From: Betaproteobacteria bacterium MOLA814
Lineage (GTDB): Bacteria; Pseudomonadota; Gammaproteobacteria; Burkholderiales; Burkholderiaceae_C
Length of the DNA: 64,000 nt
NCBI GenBank assembly: GCA_000496475.1
Contig: AYMW01000002.1
Coordinates: 248,001-312,000 of the forward strand
Reading direction: 5' to 3'
The translations under genes were made by a program, and so were the position numbers. The notes beneath the pieces were generated by a model that ran no database searches, was not told where the DNA came from, and saw nothing but the letters and a program-made list of their open reading frames with translations. Below, one piece after another: positions 16,952 through 28,679 of this stretch; the first letter of the stretch is position 1; every line of letters begins with the position of its first letter.

Positions 16952-17854
16952 ATGACAGCACAATTGATTGACGGCAAAGCCCTCTCTACACAACTGCGGG
17001 AACTCGCCACGGATCAAGTCTCACAACTGAAGGCTCAGGGCTGCGCCCCAGGACTCGCAGTGATTTTGATTGGTAACAACCAAGCCAGCCAAGTCTATGT
17101 GCGCAACAAGGTTAAAGCTTGTGAAGACATGGGCATTTATTCCTTGCTAGAGCAGCACCCAGCAGACTTGCCCGAAGCTACGCTTCTGGTGCGTATCAAA
17201 GCGCTAAATGCAGACGCCAGTATTCACGGCATATTGGTGCAACTGCCTTTGCCTGACCACATAGACGAACAAAAAATAATAGAGGCTATTTCTCCGGCCA
17301 AAGATGTCGATGGTTTTCATGTGGCCAGTGCTGGCGCTTTGATGGTCGGACAGCCAGGCTTTTGGCCATGCACGCCCTTTGGTTGCATGAAAATGTTAGA
17401 AAGCCTGAACCACAACCAACGTATGGACCTGCGCGGCAAACACGCGGTTGTCATTGGACGCTCCAATATAGTGGGGAAACCCATGGCCATGATGCTGCTG
17501 CAACACAATGCGACAGTCACCATCTGCCACAGTGGCACTGCCAATCTCAAAACACACACGTTGCAAGCAGATATTGTGGTGGTCGCGGTTGGTCAACAAA
17601 ATCTACTCACAGCAGACATGGTCAAGCCTGGAGCCATAGTTTTAGATGTGGGCATGAATCGCAACGACCAAGGTAAATTGTGTGGTGATGTTGATTTTGA
17701 GGCGGTCAAAGAAGTTGCCGGTTACATCACGCCAGTGCCTGGTGGTGTTGGACCAATGACCATCACCATGCTGATGCTCAATACCGTACTGGCTGCCCAA
17801 CATGCGCAGAGCTCCTTGGCAACCGATGTAGGTTGCACACAGCTAATCGACTAA
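16952..17854 (+). CDS. folD: Bifunctional methylenetetrahydrofolate dehydrogenase / cyclohydrolase
   Basis: Cytoplasmic enzyme interconverting 5,10-methylene- and 10-formyl-tetrahydrofolate with NADP+, supplying one-carbon units for purines and formyl-Met. The start at 16952 ([15 protein letters not shown]) gives 300 residues, close to the usual ~285; the earlier GTG at 16922 adds an unsupported extension. Motifs: [14 protein letters not shown] with the catalytic Lys, [22 protein letters not shown], the Rossmann signature [13 protein letters not shown], and the C-terminal [14 protein letters not shown]. It lies 35 bases after the response regulator and may be in the same transcript, and it converges on the DUF4149 gene 25 bases away. 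Confidence 0.96.
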   Translation: MTAQLIDGKALSTQLRELATDQVSQLKAQGCAPGLAVILIGNNQASQVYVRNKVKACEDMGIYSLLEQHPADLPEATLLVRIKALNADASIHGILVQLPLPDHIDEQKIIEAISPAKDVDGFHVASAGALMVGQPGFWPCTPFGCMKMLESLNHNQRMDLRGKHAVVIGRSNIVGKPMAMMLLQHNATVTICHSGTANLKTHTLQADIVVVAVGQQNLLTADMVKPGAIVLDVGMNRNDQGKLCGDVDFEAVKEVAGYITPVPGGVGPMTITMLMLNTVLAAQHAQSSLATDVGCTQLID

Positions 17855-17879
17855 ACCAAAAGAAGAATTGAGGGAAGAC

Positions 17880-18308
17880 TTAGTTGGGTTTCAGCTTGTG
17901 GGGTGTTGTCAACAACCACAAAGTTGCAAGCGCCAGTAGCCACTGGGCCAAAATGAGGCTGCTCCCCAAACCATGCCATAAGGCTAAGTTACCACCTGTC
18001 TCCCGGGCACTGACGATCAAAGGCGCCACCCACCATTGGTTGCTGATGGCGAGCAGTGCACCACCACCCCATAACAGCCAGGTTGATTTTCCAGCTTGGT
18101 CTTGTCTGCTTGCTAAGATGAGGACAAGCGCCACCGCTGTTAACACCACAGTTAGCTCGCTCTGCGCAGCAAACAGCTTGGCGGCGGCGCCGCCTGCAAC
18201 CGCTGGCGTGTCGAAATGCATAAACAACACCGGTACAGCTACGAAAGCCAAAGTTGTTGTGCCACCCCACCACAACGCAGCCAATAAAATGTGTAAACGG
18301 CTCAGCAC
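17880..18308 (-). CDS. DUF4149-family integral membrane protein
   Basis: Small inner-membrane protein of unknown function, 142 residues with four predicted membrane segments (residues about 5-27, 48-65, 76-95 and 110-134) and short loops. The sequence and its position next to greA fit the DUF4149 family found beside greA in many Burkholderiales. It starts with GTG at 18308, 12 bases after the greA stop, so it is probably co-transcribed. Conserved Trp and aromatic residues lie in the first and third segments. No enzyme motif is visible. Confidence 0.8.
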   Translation of the reverse strand: MLSRLHILLAALWWGGTTTLAFVAVPVLFMHFDTPAVAGGAAAKLFAAQSELTVVLTAVALVLILASRQDQAGKSTWLLWGGGALLAISNQWWVAPLIVSARETGGNLALWHGLGSSLILAQWLLALATLWLLTTPHKLKPN

Positions 18309-18320
18309 AGAGGCGCAGCT

Positions 18321-18797
18321 TTATACGTAACGAACAGACACAATCTCGTAGCGGGCCGAACCACCGGGTGCCAGCACCTCCACGCTGTCACCTACTTCTT
18401 TACCAATCAGTGCACGCGCAATCGGCGACGAGATATTAACCAGTCCAAGCTTGATGTCGGCCTCGTCTTCGCCAACTATTTGATAGGTCACTGATGTACC
18501 CTTATCTTCATCTTCAAGCTCAACGGTTGCACCAAACACAACACGGCCCTCAGCGTTAACACCAGCTGGATCGATAATTTGAGCCGCAGAGAGCTTGCCT
18601 TCAATTTCACCAATTCGACCTTCAACAAAACCTTGACGGTCTTTGGCGGCATCGTACTCGGCATTTTCACTCAAATCGCCTTGAGCGCGGGCTTCAGAAA
18701 TAGCTGATATCACAGCTGGACGCTCAACAGTTTTCAGTTGGTGCAACTCAGTTTTGAGCTTTGCTGCGCCTTTAATAGTAATAGGGATGGTTGACAT
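18321..18797 (-). CDS. greA: Transcription elongation factor GreA
   Basis: Binds the secondary channel of RNA polymerase and stimulates cleavage of backtracked transcripts. The 158 residues are the standard length: an N-terminal coiled coil (about 8-75) with the acidic tip (LSENAEYDAAKDRQGF) and a C-terminal FKBP-like globular domain ending in SARYEIVSVRYV. AGGAGA precedes the start at 18797. It lies 125 bases after carB with a terminator hairpin between them, so it is probably transcribed mostly from its own promoter or by read-through. Confidence 0.97.
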   Translation of the reverse strand: MSTIPITIKGAAKLKTELHQLKTVERPAVISAISEARAQGDLSENAEYDAAKDRQGFVEGRIGEIEGKLSAAQIIDPAGVNAEGRVVFGATVELEDEDKGTSVTYQIVGEDEADIKLGLVNISSPIARALIGKEVGDSVEVLAPGGSARYEIVSVRYV

Positions 18798-18819
18798 AAG
18801 TGGTTCTCCTGCTTGTCAA

Positions 18820-18850
18820 AAGCAAACCGCCTCTGGTTTCCCAAAGGCGG
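18820..18850 (-). terminator. Intrinsic terminator between carB and greA
   Basis: On the minus strand CCGCCTTTGG and CCAGAGGCGG pair (10 bp, one G-T) around a GAAA tetraloop, followed by TTTGCTTTT. It sits 72 bases after the carB stop and ends about 20 bases before the greA start codon. Confidence 0.8.
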
Positions 18851-18922
18851 CGTGTTGTTTTGTCGTTGCCAGTAGTTTACTGCATGGTTTCAACAACCAC
18901 ATATAAAACTACGCCGCACCAT

Positions 18923-21900
18923 TTACTTGGCGTTGGCCAGGTCGGTATGCAATTCTTGAATAGAGCGAACATCATAGTCGTCCAAGTAGGCCATTCCCTC
19001 AACAGCAGCCTCTGCACCGGAAATGGTCGTGAACGTGGTGATGCGCGCTTGTAATGCAGAAGTGCGAATTTGTCGGGAATCGGCAATGGCGTTGCGCCGC
19101 TCTTCAACGGTGTTAATGACCAAACAAAACTGGTTGTTTTTAATCAAATCCACCACGTGAGGGCGACCCTCAGTTACCTTGTTGACAACTTCACACGTTA
19201 CACCAGCTTCGCTGATCGCTGCGGCAGTTCCACGAGTGGCGATGATGTTAAAACCCATATCGGCTAAAGCTTTTGCCACCGCAACAGCTCGGGCCTTGTC
19301 GCCGTTTTTCACTGTTAAGAAAACCTTGTTGACCTTGTCACTGGCCCGCGGTAAGCGGGTACCTGCACCCCATTGAGACTTGATAAAAGCTTCACCAAAT
19401 GTTTTCCCCACGCCCATGACTTCGCCAGTAGACTTCATTTCAGGGCCCAAAATCGTATCTACGCCGGGAAATTTCACGAAAGGAAACACCGCTTCCTTGA
19501 CGCTGAAATAAGGTGGGGTCACCTCGTCAAAAACACCTTGAGAATCCAGCGATTGGCCTACCATGCAGCGCGCTGCCACTTTGGCCAGTTGAATACCCGT
19601 GGCCTTGGACACAAACGGCACAGTGCGTGAAGCACGAGGATTAACCTCCAACACGTAAATAACATCTTGGCCGTTGACTTCTTGAATCGCAAATTGCACA
19701 TTCATCAAACCCACCACATTCAAGGCTTTGGCCATGGCAGCCGTTTGGCGCTTGAGCTCGTCAACTGTGGCCTTAGACAAGTAGTAAGGTGGCAATGAAC
19801 ACGCTGAATCGCCACTGTGAACGCCCGCTTGCTCAATGTGCTCCATTACGCCACCAATGAAGACACGTTCGCCATCACACAAGGCGTCAACGTCGCACTC
19901 GACCGCATCATTCAAGAAACGATCAAGCAGCACAGGCGAGTCGTGGCTGACCTTAACAGCCTCTCGCATATAGCGCTCTAAGTCGCGCGGTTCATGAACG
20001 ATTTCCATAGCGCGTCCACCCAACACATAGCTGGGCCTGACCACCAAGGGGTAGCCCAAGGCTTCAGCTTTTTCCAAGGCTTGCGCCTCAGTACGTGCTG
20101 TGGCATTTGGCGGCTGCTTGAGGCCGAGTTCATTCAACAACTTTTGAAACCGCTCGCGGTCTTCAGCTGCATCAATCATGTCTGGACTGGTGCCAATAAT
20201 GGGCACACCGGCGGCTTCTAAGTCCAACGCCAGCTTCAAAGGTGTTTGTCCACCGTACTGAACAATCACACCCAAAGGTTTTTCTTTATCAACAATTTCC
20301 AACACATCTTCTAATGTGAGCGGTTCGAAATACAAACGGTCAGAGGTGTCGTAGTCGGTAGACACGGTCTCCGGGTTGCAATTGACCATGATGGTTTCAT
20401 AGCCATCTTCACGCAGCGCCATGGCAGCGTGTACGCAGCAGTAGTCAAACTCAATCCCCTGACCAATGCGGTTAGGACCACCACCCAACACCATGATTTT
20501 TTTGTTGTTGGTAGGCGCAGCCTCACACTCTTGCTCGTAAGTCGAGTACATGTAAGCGGTATCCGTGGCGAACTCAGCCGCACAGGTATCTACACGCTTG
20601 TAAACGGGGCGAATACCGCTGGCATGGCGACGGGTCCGCACATTGCCCTCAGTGCTCTTGAGCAGTTTAGCCAAACGGCGGTCTGAAAAACCCTTTTTCT
20701 TCAGACCTAACAACGTTTTATCGTTGAGTTGATCCAGAGAGGTCTTTTCGAGCTGCAACTCAATCTTGATGATTTCTTCGATTTGAATGAGAAACCAATG
20801 GTCAATTTTGGTCAGTGCGTAAACCTCATCGACGCTCCAGCCTTGAGCAAATGCGTCGCCCACATACCAAATGCGCTCTGGACCTGGCGTACCCAGTTCT
20901 CGGGCCAAGGTTTCACGGTCAACCGTTTTTTCGTTCATACCGTCAACGCCAACCTCTAACCCACGAAGCGCTTTTTGGAAGCTTTCTTGGAAGGTACGGC
21001 CCATGGCCATGACCTCGCCAACAGATTTCATTTGCGTGGTTAAACGGCTGTCGGCGGTTGGGAATTTTTCAAATGCAAAACGCGGAATTTTTGTTACCAC
21101 GTAATCAATGCTGGGCTCAAAGCTAGCAGGTGTTGCGCCACCAGTGATATCGTTTCGCAGCTCGTCTAGGGTAAAGCCAACTGCTAATTTGGCAGCCACT
21201 TTTGCGATAGGAAAGCCAGTTGCTTTTGATGCCAGGGCCGATGAACGCGACACGCGAGGGTTCATCTCAATCACCACCATGCGACCGTCTTCGGGGTTGA
21301 TGGAGAACTGGACATTAGAGCCACCGGTATCCACACCAATTTCACGCAACACAGCCAAGCTGGCATTGCGCAAAATTTGATACTCTTTGTCCGTCAAGGT
21401 TTGTGCTGGCGCCACCGTAATAGAGTCGCCGGTGTGCACGCCCATGGGGTCCAAATTTTCGATAGAGCACACAATGATGCAGTTGTCGGCGCTGTCGCGC
21501 ACCACTTCCATCTCGTACTCTTTCCAACCGACCAAAGACTCTTCAATCAAGAGTTCTTTGGTGGGTGATGCTTCTAAGCCACGCTTGCAAATAACTTCAA
21601 ATTCTTCAGCGTTGTAGGCAATGCCTCCGCCAGTACCACCCAGCGTGAAGCTGGGACGAATCACCGTGGGGAACCCCATTTCTTCTTGCACAGTCCAAGC
21701 TTCATCCATGCTGTGGGCAATGCCAGAGCGGGCAGAACCCAAGCCAATTTTCTCCATGGCCTGCTTGAACTTTAGCCGGTCCTCTGCTTTGTCAATCGCT
21801 TCAGGCGATGCACCGATGAGCTCAACACCATATTTTTCAAGCACGCCTTCACGCCACAAATCCAGGGCACAGTTCAACGCGGTCTGTCCACCCATGGTGG

Positions 21901-22162
21901 GAAGAATGGCATCAGGCTTTTCTTTGACAATGATTTTCTCAACCACTTGCCAAGTAATCGGCTCAATGTATGTCACGTCAGCCGTATCAGGGTCAGTCAT
22001 GATGGTGGCTGGGTTGCTGTTGATGAGAATGACTTTGAAGCCCTCTTCTCGCAACGCTTTACAGGCCTGAACGCCTGAATAGTCAAACTCACAAGCTTGA
22101 CCAATCACAATTGGCCCCGCGCCAATGATCAATACGGATTTAATGTCGGTGCGCTTAGGCAT
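18923..22162 (-). CDS. carB: Carbamoyl-phosphate synthase large subunit
   Basis: Makes carbamoyl phosphate from bicarbonate, ammonia (from CarA) and two ATP, for pyrimidine and arginine synthesis. The 1079 residues match the family (about 1073-1080). Two homologous ATP-grasp halves are seen: the first opens [20 protein letters not shown] and the second [20 protein letters not shown], each with an [24 protein letters not shown] signature. The C-terminal MGS-like allosteric domain (about 935-1079) would bind UMP and ornithine. It starts 2 bases after the carA stop, so translation is coupled. Confidence 0.98.
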   Translation of the reverse strand: MPKRTDIKSVLIIGAGPIVIGQACEFDYSGVQACKALREEGFKVILINSNPATIMTDPDTADVTYIEPITWQVVEKIIVKEKPDAILPTMGGQTALNCALDLWREGVLEKYGVELIGASPEAIDKAEDRLKFKQAMEKIGLGSARSGIAHSMDEAWTVQEEMGFPTVIRPSFTLGGTGGGIAYNAEEFEVICKRGLEASPTKELLIEESLVGWKEYEMEVVRDSADNCIIVCSIENLDPMGVHTGDSITVAPAQTLTDKEYQILRNASLAVLREIGVDTGGSNVQFSINPEDGRMVVIEMNPRVSRSSALASKATGFPIAKVAAKLAVGFTLDELRNDITGGATPASFEPSIDYVVTKIPRFAFEKFPTADSRLTTQMKSVGEVMAMGRTFQESFQKALRGLEVGVDGMNEKTVDRETLARELGTPGPERIWYVGDAFAQGWSVDEVYALTKIDHWFLIQIEEIIKIELQLEKTSLDQLNDKTLLGLKKKGFSDRRLAKLLKSTEGNVRTRRHASGIRPVYKRVDTCAAEFATDTAYMYSTYEQECEAAPTNNKKIMVLGGGPNRIGQGIEFDYCCVHAAMALREDGYETIMVNCNPETVSTDYDTSDRLYFEPLTLEDVLEIVDKEKPLGVIVQYGGQTPLKLALDLEAAGVPIIGTSPDMIDAAEDRERFQKLLNELGLKQPPNATARTEAQALEKAEALGYPLVVRPSYVLGGRAMEIVHEPRDLERYMREAVKVSHDSPVLLDRFLNDAVECDVDALCDGERVFIGGVMEHIEQAGVHSGDSACSLPPYYLSKATVDELKRQTAAMAKALNVVGLMNVQFAIQEVNGQDVIYVLEVNPRASRTVPFVSKATGIQLAKVAARCMVGQSLDSQGVFDEVTPPYFSVKEAVFPFVKFPGVDTILGPEMKSTGEVMGVGKTFGEAFIKSQWGAGTRLPRASDKVNKVFLTVKNGDKARAVAVAKALADMGFNIIATRGTAAAISEAGVTCEVVNKVTEGRPHVVDLIKNNQFCLVINTVEERRNAIADSRQIRTSALQARITTFTTISGAEAAVEGMAYLDDYDVRSIQELHTDLANAK

Positions 22163-22164
22163 AG

Positions 22165-23316
22165 TTACTTTTTCTCCATCAGCGCTGTAAAGCGATCAAA
22201 TAGGTAGCTGATGTCGTGAGGCCCAGGAGAAGCCTCAGGATGGCCCTGAAAACAAAACGCAGGTGTGTCAGTACGAGCCAATCCTTGAACGGTGCCGTCA
22301 AACAAGCTTTCGTGAGTGATGCGCAAATTGGCTGGCAAACTGTCTTTAGCCACGGCAAAACCGTGATTTTGGCTGGTGATTGACACGCGGTTGTTGTCTA
22401 CATCTTTGACAGGGTGGTTGGCACCATGGTGGCCAAACTTCATTTTGAAAGTCGTTGCACCACTGGCCAATGCCATGATTTGATGGCCTAGACAAATACC
22501 AAACATGGGGATTTTTGCGGCCATTACAGCACGCGCCGTTTCAATGGCGTAGGTGCATGGCTCAGGATCACCCGGGCCATTGGAGAAAAACACGCCATCA
22601 GGGCTATGGCTGATCACATCGTCAAATGTGCTGTGCGCAGGCAACACCGTAACCTTGCAGCCACGTTGCGCCAACATACGCAAAATATTGTGTTTGACAC
22701 CCAAGTCTAGGGCGACCACATGAAATCTGGCTGCGGTTTGCACGCCGTAGCCTTCGCCCAACTGCCACTCAGTGGCAGACCATTCGTAAGCTGTTTGCGT
22801 GGTGACCACTTGCGCCAAGTCTAGACCAGACATGTTTGGTGCAACTTGCGCCGCAGCGATGGCCTGTGCCACGTGTTCAGGCGTAGCCTCTTGGCCAATG
22901 GCAAGAGCCAATATGCAGCCATTTTGTGCGCCATGCTCACGCAGATGACGTGTCAGCATACGCGTGTCAATGTCGGCTAAAGCAACTGTATTTTCAGCGT
23001 GCAAATAGTCAGTCAATGACTGCTCGCTGCGAAAATTAGAAGCAAGCAAAGGCAGGTCTTTGATAATCAGGCCGGCAGCGTGGATGCGCTTGGCTTCCAC
23101 GTCTTGAAAGTTGACACCATAGTTGCCAATGTGCGGGTATGTCAGTGTGACAATCTGCTGGCAATAGCTGGGGTCAGTCAAGATTTCCTGGTAGCCAGTG
23201 AGCGAGGTGTTGAACACAACCTCACCCACAGTTTGACCAGTAACACCGATAGAAATACCTGAAAAGACCGTGCCGTCAGCAAGCGCAAGAATGGCTGTCG
23301 GATGGACGGGTAGCAC
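22165..23316 (-). CDS. carA: Carbamoyl-phosphate synthase small subunit (glutaminase)
   Basis: Class I glutamine amidotransferase that supplies ammonia to CarB. I use the GTG at 23316, which has GGAG six bases upstream and gives 383 residues against about 380 in the family; the upstream GTG at 23373 would add an unsupported 19 residues. The N-terminal domain ([32 protein letters not shown]) is followed by the glutaminase domain with nucleophile Cys275 (FGICLGHQ), His359 and Glu361 (QGHPEAS). The ~220-base gap to the upstream methyltransferase gene holds a TATACT -10 candidate (complement of 23437-23442), so carAB may have its own promoter. Confidence 0.96.
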   Translation of the reverse strand: MLPVHPTAILALADGTVFSGISIGVTGQTVGEVVFNTSLTGYQEILTDPSYCQQIVTLTYPHIGNYGVNFQDVEAKRIHAAGLIIKDLPLLASNFRSEQSLTDYLHAENTVALADIDTRMLTRHLREHGAQNGCILALAIGQEATPEHVAQAIAAAQVAPNMSGLDLAQVVTTQTAYEWSATEWQLGEGYGVQTAARFHVVALDLGVKHNILRMLAQRGCKVTVLPAHSTFDDVISHSPDGVFFSNGPGDPEPCTYAIETARAVMAAKIPMFGICLGHQIMALASGATTFKMKFGHHGANHPVKDVDNNRVSITSQNHGFAVAKDSLPANLRITHESLFDGTVQGLARTDTPAFCFQGHPEASPGPHDISYLFDRFTALMEKK

Positions 23317-23536
23317 GGAAGACTCCAAGTTGAAAGCATGCGCCACACAGAAAAGGGCACAGTATGTTGGCACTCAATAGCGAGGGCAATCGTGAACTGT
23401 GAGGCGGGCGCAGGCAGGTTGCAGGTAAACCCTACAAGTATAGCCATATTCACTTGCGATATAAGCCTGATGAAACCTCCAATGCGTTGGATGTGTTGAT
23501 ATAACAGGACCCACTCACAACTGTGTGTTGACCAAC

Positions 23537-24376
23537 TTAAACAACCGGGTGTTGTGCCGAAGCGCTGGCATGCATACAAACTGCCGCTGCAGCAGCCACA
23601 TTGAGCGACTCTTCTCCACCGGGCTGAATAACTCGAATGTGGTGCTGAACCATGGCCTCGATCGCCTTACTGACACCCTGCCCTTCGTGGCCCATTACCC
23701 AAGCGCAAGGCCATGGCAACGTTTTTTGATGCAACCACTCACCTTGATGGCTGCTGGTCAAAAGCAACGGCACAGTGAGCTTGGACAAGTCGTCAGGGCC
23801 CAAACCTTCGACCATATTTAGCGAGAAATGTGCGCCCATACCAGCACGTAGTACTTTCGGTGACCACAGAGCCACACTCCCCTTGATAGCCAACACCTGC
23901 GAAAACCCCATGGCTGCAGCGGTGCGAATAATTGACCCCAAGTTACCAGGGTCTTGAACGCGGTCCACAATCACTGTGGGCACGGCAACTTGAACATGGT
24001 GTGCATGGGCAGGCAACACATCAAATAGAGCGCCCATCCCAGTCCATGACTCCAGTCCACTGAGATCAGCCCACAATTTATCGCTCATGATAATTTGATG
24101 CTTGGCAGCGTTGGCGCATCGCTTGGTGGCCTGAGCGTGCAAATCGTGGTCTTCGGTTGTCTGCAAGCAACGTTGCCAAGCCTGTTGACTCCATACGAAA
24201 ACTCGGGGCGCAAATCCTGCTCCGTGCGCTGCGCGGCAGAGGTGGTCGCCCTCTAGCCACAGGGTATTGGTTTTTTTGTAAGCGGAACCGTCTCGTTGCA
24301 AGGCACGTATGTGCTTCACCACCGCATTGTCACTCGATGCGACGGGCGAGGGTTGATCATGCGGCAAGGCCGTCAT
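23537..24376 (-). CDS. TrmH/SpoU-family RNA 2'-O-methyltransferase
   Basis: SAM-dependent methyltransferase of the SPOUT class acting on tRNA or rRNA. The 279 residues have an N-terminal substrate-binding region (about 15-95) and the catalytic knot: motif 1 [16 protein letters not shown] with its Asn and Arg, motif 2 [11 protein letters not shown] and motif 3 [14 protein letters not shown]. Domain layout resembles RlmB and TrmH-like proteins at this spot next to rnhB in related bacteria; the exact RNA target cannot be read. The ATG overlaps the rnhB stop (ATGA), showing coupling. Confidence 0.88.
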   Translation of the reverse strand: MTALPHDQPSPVASSDNAVVKHIRALQRDGSAYKKTNTLWLEGDHLCRAAHGAGFAPRVFVWSQQAWQRCLQTTEDHDLHAQATKRCANAAKHQIIMSDKLWADLSGLESWTGMGALFDVLPAHAHHVQVAVPTVIVDRVQDPGNLGSIIRTAAAMGFSQVLAIKGSVALWSPKVLRAGMGAHFSLNMVEGLGPDDLSKLTVPLLLTSSHQGEWLHQKTLPWPCAWVMGHEGQGVSKAIEAMVQHHIRVIQPGGEESLNVAAAAAVCMHASASAQHPVV

Positions 24377-25038
24377 GCGAGCACCTGGCCAGTTGCTGCA
24401 GCGTGCAACAACATCACAGGAGAGAAGCTGCGCCTGTGGTGCTCACACGCACCGACCATCCGCAACGCATCAAGGTGGGCCTTGGTACCGTACCCTTTGT
24501 GCGAGGCGAAACCGTACTGCGGCAATTGCTCATGCAAATCGCACATGTAGTGGTCGCGTGTCACTTTAGCCAAAATAGAGGCTGCCGCAATGCAATTGAC
24601 GCGGGCATCGCCTTGCACAATGGCCTCAGCCATGACGTCTAACATGGGAATTTTGTTACCGTCAACGAGGGCTTTTACTGGCTTTAAGCGCAAACCGGCA
24701 ACGGCGCGCTGCATGGCCAGCATGGTGGCCTGCAGAATATTGATCTCATCAATTTCTTGCACACTGGCTTGGGCAATAGAAAAGCACAAGGCCTTGGCCT
24801 TGATTTCTAAAAACAACTGCTCACGCCTGCGCTCAGTGAGCTTTTTAGAGTCGTTCAATCCATCTATAGGGTTGAGATCATCCAATATGACCGCAGCGGC
24901 AACCACAGGCCCAGCAAGAGGACCACGCCCCGCCTCATCGACACCCGCCACCAGACCAGGTGGATCCCACAACAAGGCCGCTTGTCGACTGGTCGGTGCA
25001 GGTGGCGTCAAGCGTGTCGCTGTTTTTGTTGTGGCCAT
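24373..25038 (-). CDS. rnhB: Ribonuclease HII
   Basis: Cleaves RNA in RNA-DNA hybrids and starts removal of misincorporated ribonucleotides. Catalytic carboxylates are visible in [17 protein letters not shown] (Asp, Glu), in [10 protein letters not shown] (Asp) and in the later KVTRDHYM. The ATG at 25038 gives 221 residues and starts 7 bases after the lpxB stop; ATGs at 25065 and 25095 in the same frame overlap lpxB and are possible. It lies between lpxB and the TrmH-type gene, its stop sharing ATGA with the next start. This lpxB-rnhB order is standard in proteobacteria. Confidence 0.95.
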   Translation of the reverse strand: MATTKTATRLTPPAPTSRQAALLWDPPGLVAGVDEAGRGPLAGPVVAAAVILDDLNPIDGLNDSKKLTERRREQLFLEIKAKALCFSIAQASVQEIDEINILQATMLAMQRAVAGLRLKPVKALVDGNKIPMLDVMAEAIVQGDARVNCIAAASILAKVTRDHYMCDLHEQLPQYGFASHKGYGTKAHLDALRMVGACEHHRRSFSPVMLLHAAATGQVLA

Positions 25039-25045
25039 CTGGTGT

Positions 25046-26236
25046 TCAGGCTTGGCCTGAGGCATTGGCGATGCGCTGTATGGCCTCACTGGCAATGACA
25101 GGTGTGTTCATACGCAAACTGTCGTGTACCTCTGCAAAACGAGTTCGAACATGGTCATAGGCAGCCGGGTTGTCCAGCCAAGCCAACGTTTTTTCGGCCA
25201 AACTGGCTGGCGAAGCTTGGTCTTGCAACAACTCAGGCACGACAAAACTTTGGGCCAAAATATTGGGCAGACCGACCCAAGGTTGCAGGCGTTTGCGTTT
25301 CATGATTTGCCAACTCAGCTGTGGCATCCGGTAGGCAATGACCATGGGGCGCTTGCTTAACGCTGCCTCCAACGTTGCAGTGCCGCTGGCGATGAGCGTC
25401 ACGTCACACGCCGCCAAAGCGACATGCGACTGGCCATCCAGCACGTGCAGCCAATCCACATCGGTTAAGCCTGCACGCGCCACCATGGACTGTACTTGTG
25501 ACATCATGGCGGGCGCAACTGGCAATACAAACAACAAGTCACTGCGGGCTTGGTGCATCAACCTAGCGGCTTGCAGAAACTGCGGTGCGAGCTGGGCAAT
25601 TTCAGACTGGCGACTGCCCGGCAACAACGCAACCACTGGTTTATCGGCAGGCAGGTTCAGCTTCAACCGTGCACCGACTTGATCTGGCTCCATGGGCATG
25701 ATGTCGGCCAGTGGGTGCCCCACAAAGGTAGACGCCACGCCAGCTTGCGCATAAATAGAAGGCTCAAACGGAAAAATACACAGCACGTGGTCACACGCTT
25801 GTTTGATTTTTTCTAATCGGGCTGGGCGCCATGCCCAAATAGAAGGACTTACAAAATGAACCGTCTTGATCCCTTTGGAGCGCAACTGCAATTCCAAGTC
25901 AAGGTTGAAGTCTGGCGCATCAACCCCTATAAACATACTGGGCTTGTCGGCTAGCAACATCGCGGCCAGTTGCTTACGAATACCCACAATGCGGCGGTAA
26001 TGCCTTAACACCTCAACATAGCCACGCACAGCCAACTCTTGGTAAGAACGCCATACCTCAAAGCCTTGGGCTTGCATCAAAGGCCCGCCGATACCATAGG
26101 CCTGATGTGCCACCTGTTGGCTGTTGAGTCCACCCAGCAACAAGCCCGCCAACAAGTCACCAGACGACTCACCAGCGGCCATCGCAATGCGAAAGGCATG
26201 TGTTGCGTGGGGTTCTGTGGGGCTTAAGGATTGCAT
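25046..26236 (-). CDS. lpxB: Lipid-A-disaccharide synthase
   Basis: Glycosyltransferase that joins UDP-diacylglucosamine and lipid X on the inner face of the membrane. Family features: [17 protein letters not shown] at the start, [42 protein letters not shown] and [10 protein letters not shown]. The ATG at 26236 gives 396 residues; a TTG at 26257 overlapping the lpxA stop (TTGA) in the same frame is an alternative giving 403. Neither has a clear ribosome site. Last lipid A gene in the lpxD-fabZ-lpxA-lpxB run. Confidence 0.96.
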   Translation of the reverse strand: MQSLSPTEPHATHAFRIAMAAGESSGDLLAGLLLGGLNSQQVAHQAYGIGGPLMQAQGFEVWRSYQELAVRGYVEVLRHYRRIVGIRKQLAAMLLADKPSMFIGVDAPDFNLDLELQLRSKGIKTVHFVSPSIWAWRPARLEKIKQACDHVLCIFPFEPSIYAQAGVASTFVGHPLADIMPMEPDQVGARLKLNLPADKPVVALLPGSRQSEIAQLAPQFLQAARLMHQARSDLLFVLPVAPAMMSQVQSMVARAGLTDVDWLHVLDGQSHVALAACDVTLIASGTATLEAALSKRPMVIAYRMPQLSWQIMKRKRLQPWVGLPNILAQSFVVPELLQDQASPASLAEKTLAWLDNPAAYDHVRTRFAEVHDSLRMNTPVIASEAIQRIANASGQA

Positions 26237-26253
26237 ACCATCAACAACAGTGC

Positions 26254-27048
26254 TCAACGCACAATCCCACGCTTGTCGCTAACAGCATCTAAAAACGTCG
26301 TCATCATGGCCACATCTTTACTGGATTCAGGGCTTGTAATTGCCAATTCTTGGATGCGCTCGTAAGCCGCTTGCAGCGTTAAGCCGTCACGGTACAAGGC
26401 CTTGTGCATGGCTTTAACAGCGGCAATCCGCTGCGCGCTGAAACCACGGCGGCGCAAGCCCTCAAAGTTCATGGAACGTGCACCGGCTGGCTGGCCTTGC
26501 GCCATGACATAAGGGGGCAAGTCGGCAAACAACAACGAGTTCATAGCGGTCATGGCGTGAGCGCCAACACGCACAAACTGGTGAACCACCGTAAAGCCAC
26601 CAAAAATCACCCAGTCATCGACATGAACGTGACCTGCCAACTGCGTGTTGTTGGCAAATATGGTTTTGTTGCCAATCACGCAGTCGTGGGCCACATGCAC
26701 ATAAGCCATGATCCAGTTGTCATCACCAACGCGCGTGACGCCAAGGTCGCCCGGCGAGCCAATATTGAGCGTACAAAACTCTCTGATGGTGTTGTTGTTG
26801 CCTACAACCAACTCGCAAGGCTCACCCGCATATTTTTTGTCTTGTGGAATTGCACCGATAGAATTGAACTGGAAAATATGGTTGTTGTCACCAATGGTGG
26901 TGCGGCCTTCAATCACACAGTGAGAACCAACCTGAGTGCCCGCCCCTATTTGAACGTGGGGACCTATAACGGTGTAAGGGCCTACACGCACACTGCTGTC
27001 CAGCTGGGCTTGTGGGTCAATGATGGCGGTGGCGTGAATCAAACTCAT
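26254..27048 (-). CDS. lpxA: UDP-N-acetylglucosamine O-acyltransferase
   Basis: First step of lipid A synthesis, moving a 3-hydroxyacyl chain from acyl carrier protein to UDP-GlcNAc. The start at 27048 ([14 protein letters not shown]) gives 264 residues, near the usual 262; an upstream in-frame start is unsupported. The N-terminal two thirds are left-handed beta-helix hexapeptide repeats (such as [14 protein letters not shown]), with the catalytic His in [13 protein letters not shown], and the C-terminal part is helical. It starts 14 bases after fabZ. Confidence 0.96.
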   Translation of the reverse strand: MSLIHATAIIDPQAQLDSSVRVGPYTVIGPHVQIGAGTQVGSHCVIEGRTTIGDNNHIFQFNSIGAIPQDKKYAGEPCELVVGNNNTIREFCTLNIGSPGDLGVTRVGDDNWIMAYVHVAHDCVIGNKTIFANNTQLAGHVHVDDWVIFGGFTVVHQFVRVGAHAMTAMNSLLFADLPPYVMAQGQPAGARSMNFEGLRRRGFSAQRIAAVKAMHKALYRDGLTLQAAYERIQELAITSPESSKDVAMMTTFLDAVSDKRGIVR

Positions 27049-27062
27049 GACGCTAACAAACC

Positions 27063-27503
27063 TTAGGCGATGGTGCGCATGGTGCACAACAGTTGTGCTT
27101 CAACGGCAATGGCATCACCTACTTTGGCGCGGGCCGCAAATTTAAAAATTCCAGACTTCATGCGCAGCAACTCAGCTTCCAAAACAAGCTGGTCACCTGG
27201 CTCAACCGGACGCTTAAACCGAGCACCGTCGATGCCCGCAAAATAATAAACCGTGTTCTCGTCAGGCACCACATCGAGCGTCTCAAATGCCAATAAAGCA
27301 GCAGCTTGGGCTAAAGCCTCCAACATCAACACACCAGGCATCACTGGTCTGTGTGGAAAATGACCACCAAAAAAAGGCTCGTTGATCGTGACGTTTTTCA
27401 AGCAGCGAATATGCTTGCCTTTTTCCAACTCAATAACGCGATCAACCAATAAAAATGGGTAACGGTGCGGCAGTTTTTTAAGTATTTCGTGGATATCCAT
27501 CAT
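27063..27503 (-). CDS. fabZ: 3-hydroxyacyl-ACP dehydratase
   Basis: Dehydrates 3-hydroxyacyl-ACP in fatty acid elongation and so competes with LpxA and LpxD for the same substrate. The 146 residues form a single hot-dog domain with the catalytic His in [12 protein letters not shown] and Glu in [10 protein letters not shown]. Two tandem ATGs open the frame (27503 and 27500). It lies 87 bases after lpxD, the largest gap in this part of the operon, with no visible terminator or promoter. Confidence 0.97.
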   Translation of the reverse strand: MMDIHEILKKLPHRYPFLLVDRVIELEKGKHIRCLKNVTINEPFFGGHFPHRPVMPGVLMLEALAQAAALLAFETLDVVPDENTVYYFAGIDGARFKRPVEPGDQLVLEAELLRMKSGIFKFAARAKVGDAIAVEAQLLCTMRTIA

Positions 27504-27590
27504 GGGAAGTTTCTCTCAATGTAATGTAGTGTATGTGTGTGCTGAAACGTGCCGTTGTAAAGGGCACCACCAACTGGTTATCGCGTGGAA

Positions 27591-28667
27591 TTATCCGCAG
27601 GAAACGGCTTTCTCTAGCGTCCTTAACCTATCGCGCAAGCTGTGTAACTGTTTGAGTGTGACGGCATTTTTTTCCCATGCACTGTTGTTGTCTAACGGAA
27701 ACACACCTGTATAAACACCCGGCTTGTTGATGGACCGCATCACCACACTGGCAGCTGAAATATGTACGTTGTCTACCAACGTCAAATGCCCCAACACAAT
27801 GGCACCACCGCCAACGGTGCAATGTGCACCAATACGCGCGCTGCCAGCCACGCCGACACAACCGGCCATGGCGGTGTGTTCGCCCACATGCACGTTATGC
27901 CCAATCTGCACCAGGTTGTCTAGCTTGACGCCATTACCAATGACTGTGTCACCCAAAGCACCACGGTCAATGCAGGTATTCGCGCCAATTTCGACATCAT
28001 CCCCAATCAGTACAGCGCCAAGTTGTTCGATCTTGACCCACTCGCCGGCGTGTTGTGCAAACCCGAAGCCATCAGCCCCTATGACCACGCCAGCGTGGAC
28101 AACACAACGCTGGCCAACCGTGCAATCGAACCCCACCACTACTTGGCTACAAATATGTGTGTTGGCACCAATATGTGCATGCGCCTCTAAGCAGGCGTGC
28201 GCATCAATGCGGGCATACTCGCCCACTTCGGCATACGCGCCGATGACAGCCAAAGGTCCAACCGTTGCAGTGGCGGCAATCGATGCAGTGGGATCCACTA
28301 CAGCGCTGGCATGCACACCGCTTTCAAGGCCCACTCTTTGGCGTGCCCGCCACCACTGGGTGAGCACAGCGAAAAAGAGGTACGGGTCAGAGGCTTCAAT
28401 GCAGGCGCCCCTGGATTTGGCACGCTTGCCCAATGCGGGCGAAACAATTAAACAGTCAGCTGTGGTGCTGTCAATCAGCGACTCATACTTCACATTGCTT
28501 ACAAAAGCGATGCTGGCAGGCGGTGCAAGCTCTAAGGGTGCAATTGCACTGATTGGTATGTCAGGGCTGCCACATAAAGTGGCATGAACTGAAGCGGGCA
28601 GTTTTTTTTGAACAGCATTGAACAATTCGCCCAAACTGACGGGTGCAAGCCTGTGGCTACTCGACAC
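27591..28667 (-). CDS. lpxD: UDP-3-O-acylglucosamine N-acyltransferase
   Basis: Third step of lipid A synthesis, adding the N-linked 3-hydroxyacyl chain. The 358 residues start with GTG ([16 protein letters not shown]) 12 bases after skp. The N-terminal uridine-binding domain (about 1-105) leads into hexapeptide repeats of a left-handed beta-helix (about 110-315) with the catalytic His in [17 protein letters not shown], and a C-terminal helix ([17 protein letters not shown]). Slightly longer than the E. coli enzyme (341). Confidence 0.96.
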   Translation of the reverse strand: MSSSHRLAPVSLGELFNAVQKKLPASVHATLCGSPDIPISAIAPLELAPPASIAFVSNVKYESLIDSTTADCLIVSPALGKRAKSRGACIEASDPYLFFAVLTQWWRARQRVGLESGVHASAVVDPTASIAATATVGPLAVIGAYAEVGEYARIDAHACLEAHAHIGANTHICSQVVVGFDCTVGQRCVVHAGVVIGADGFGFAQHAGEWVKIEQLGAVLIGDDVEIGANTCIDRGALGDTVIGNGVKLDNLVQIGHNVHVGEHTAMAGCVGVAGSARIGAHCTVGGGAIVLGHLTLVDNVHISAASVVMRSINKPGVYTGVFPLDNNSAWEKNAVTLKQLHSLRDRLRTLEKAVSCG

Positions 28668-28679
28668 GCCTATGGTGCC

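Noticed and set aside
23178..23579. A 133-codon minus-strand frame overlapping the carA start
   Set aside because: Overlaps the well-supported carA frame and the methyltransferase end, and has no protein features.
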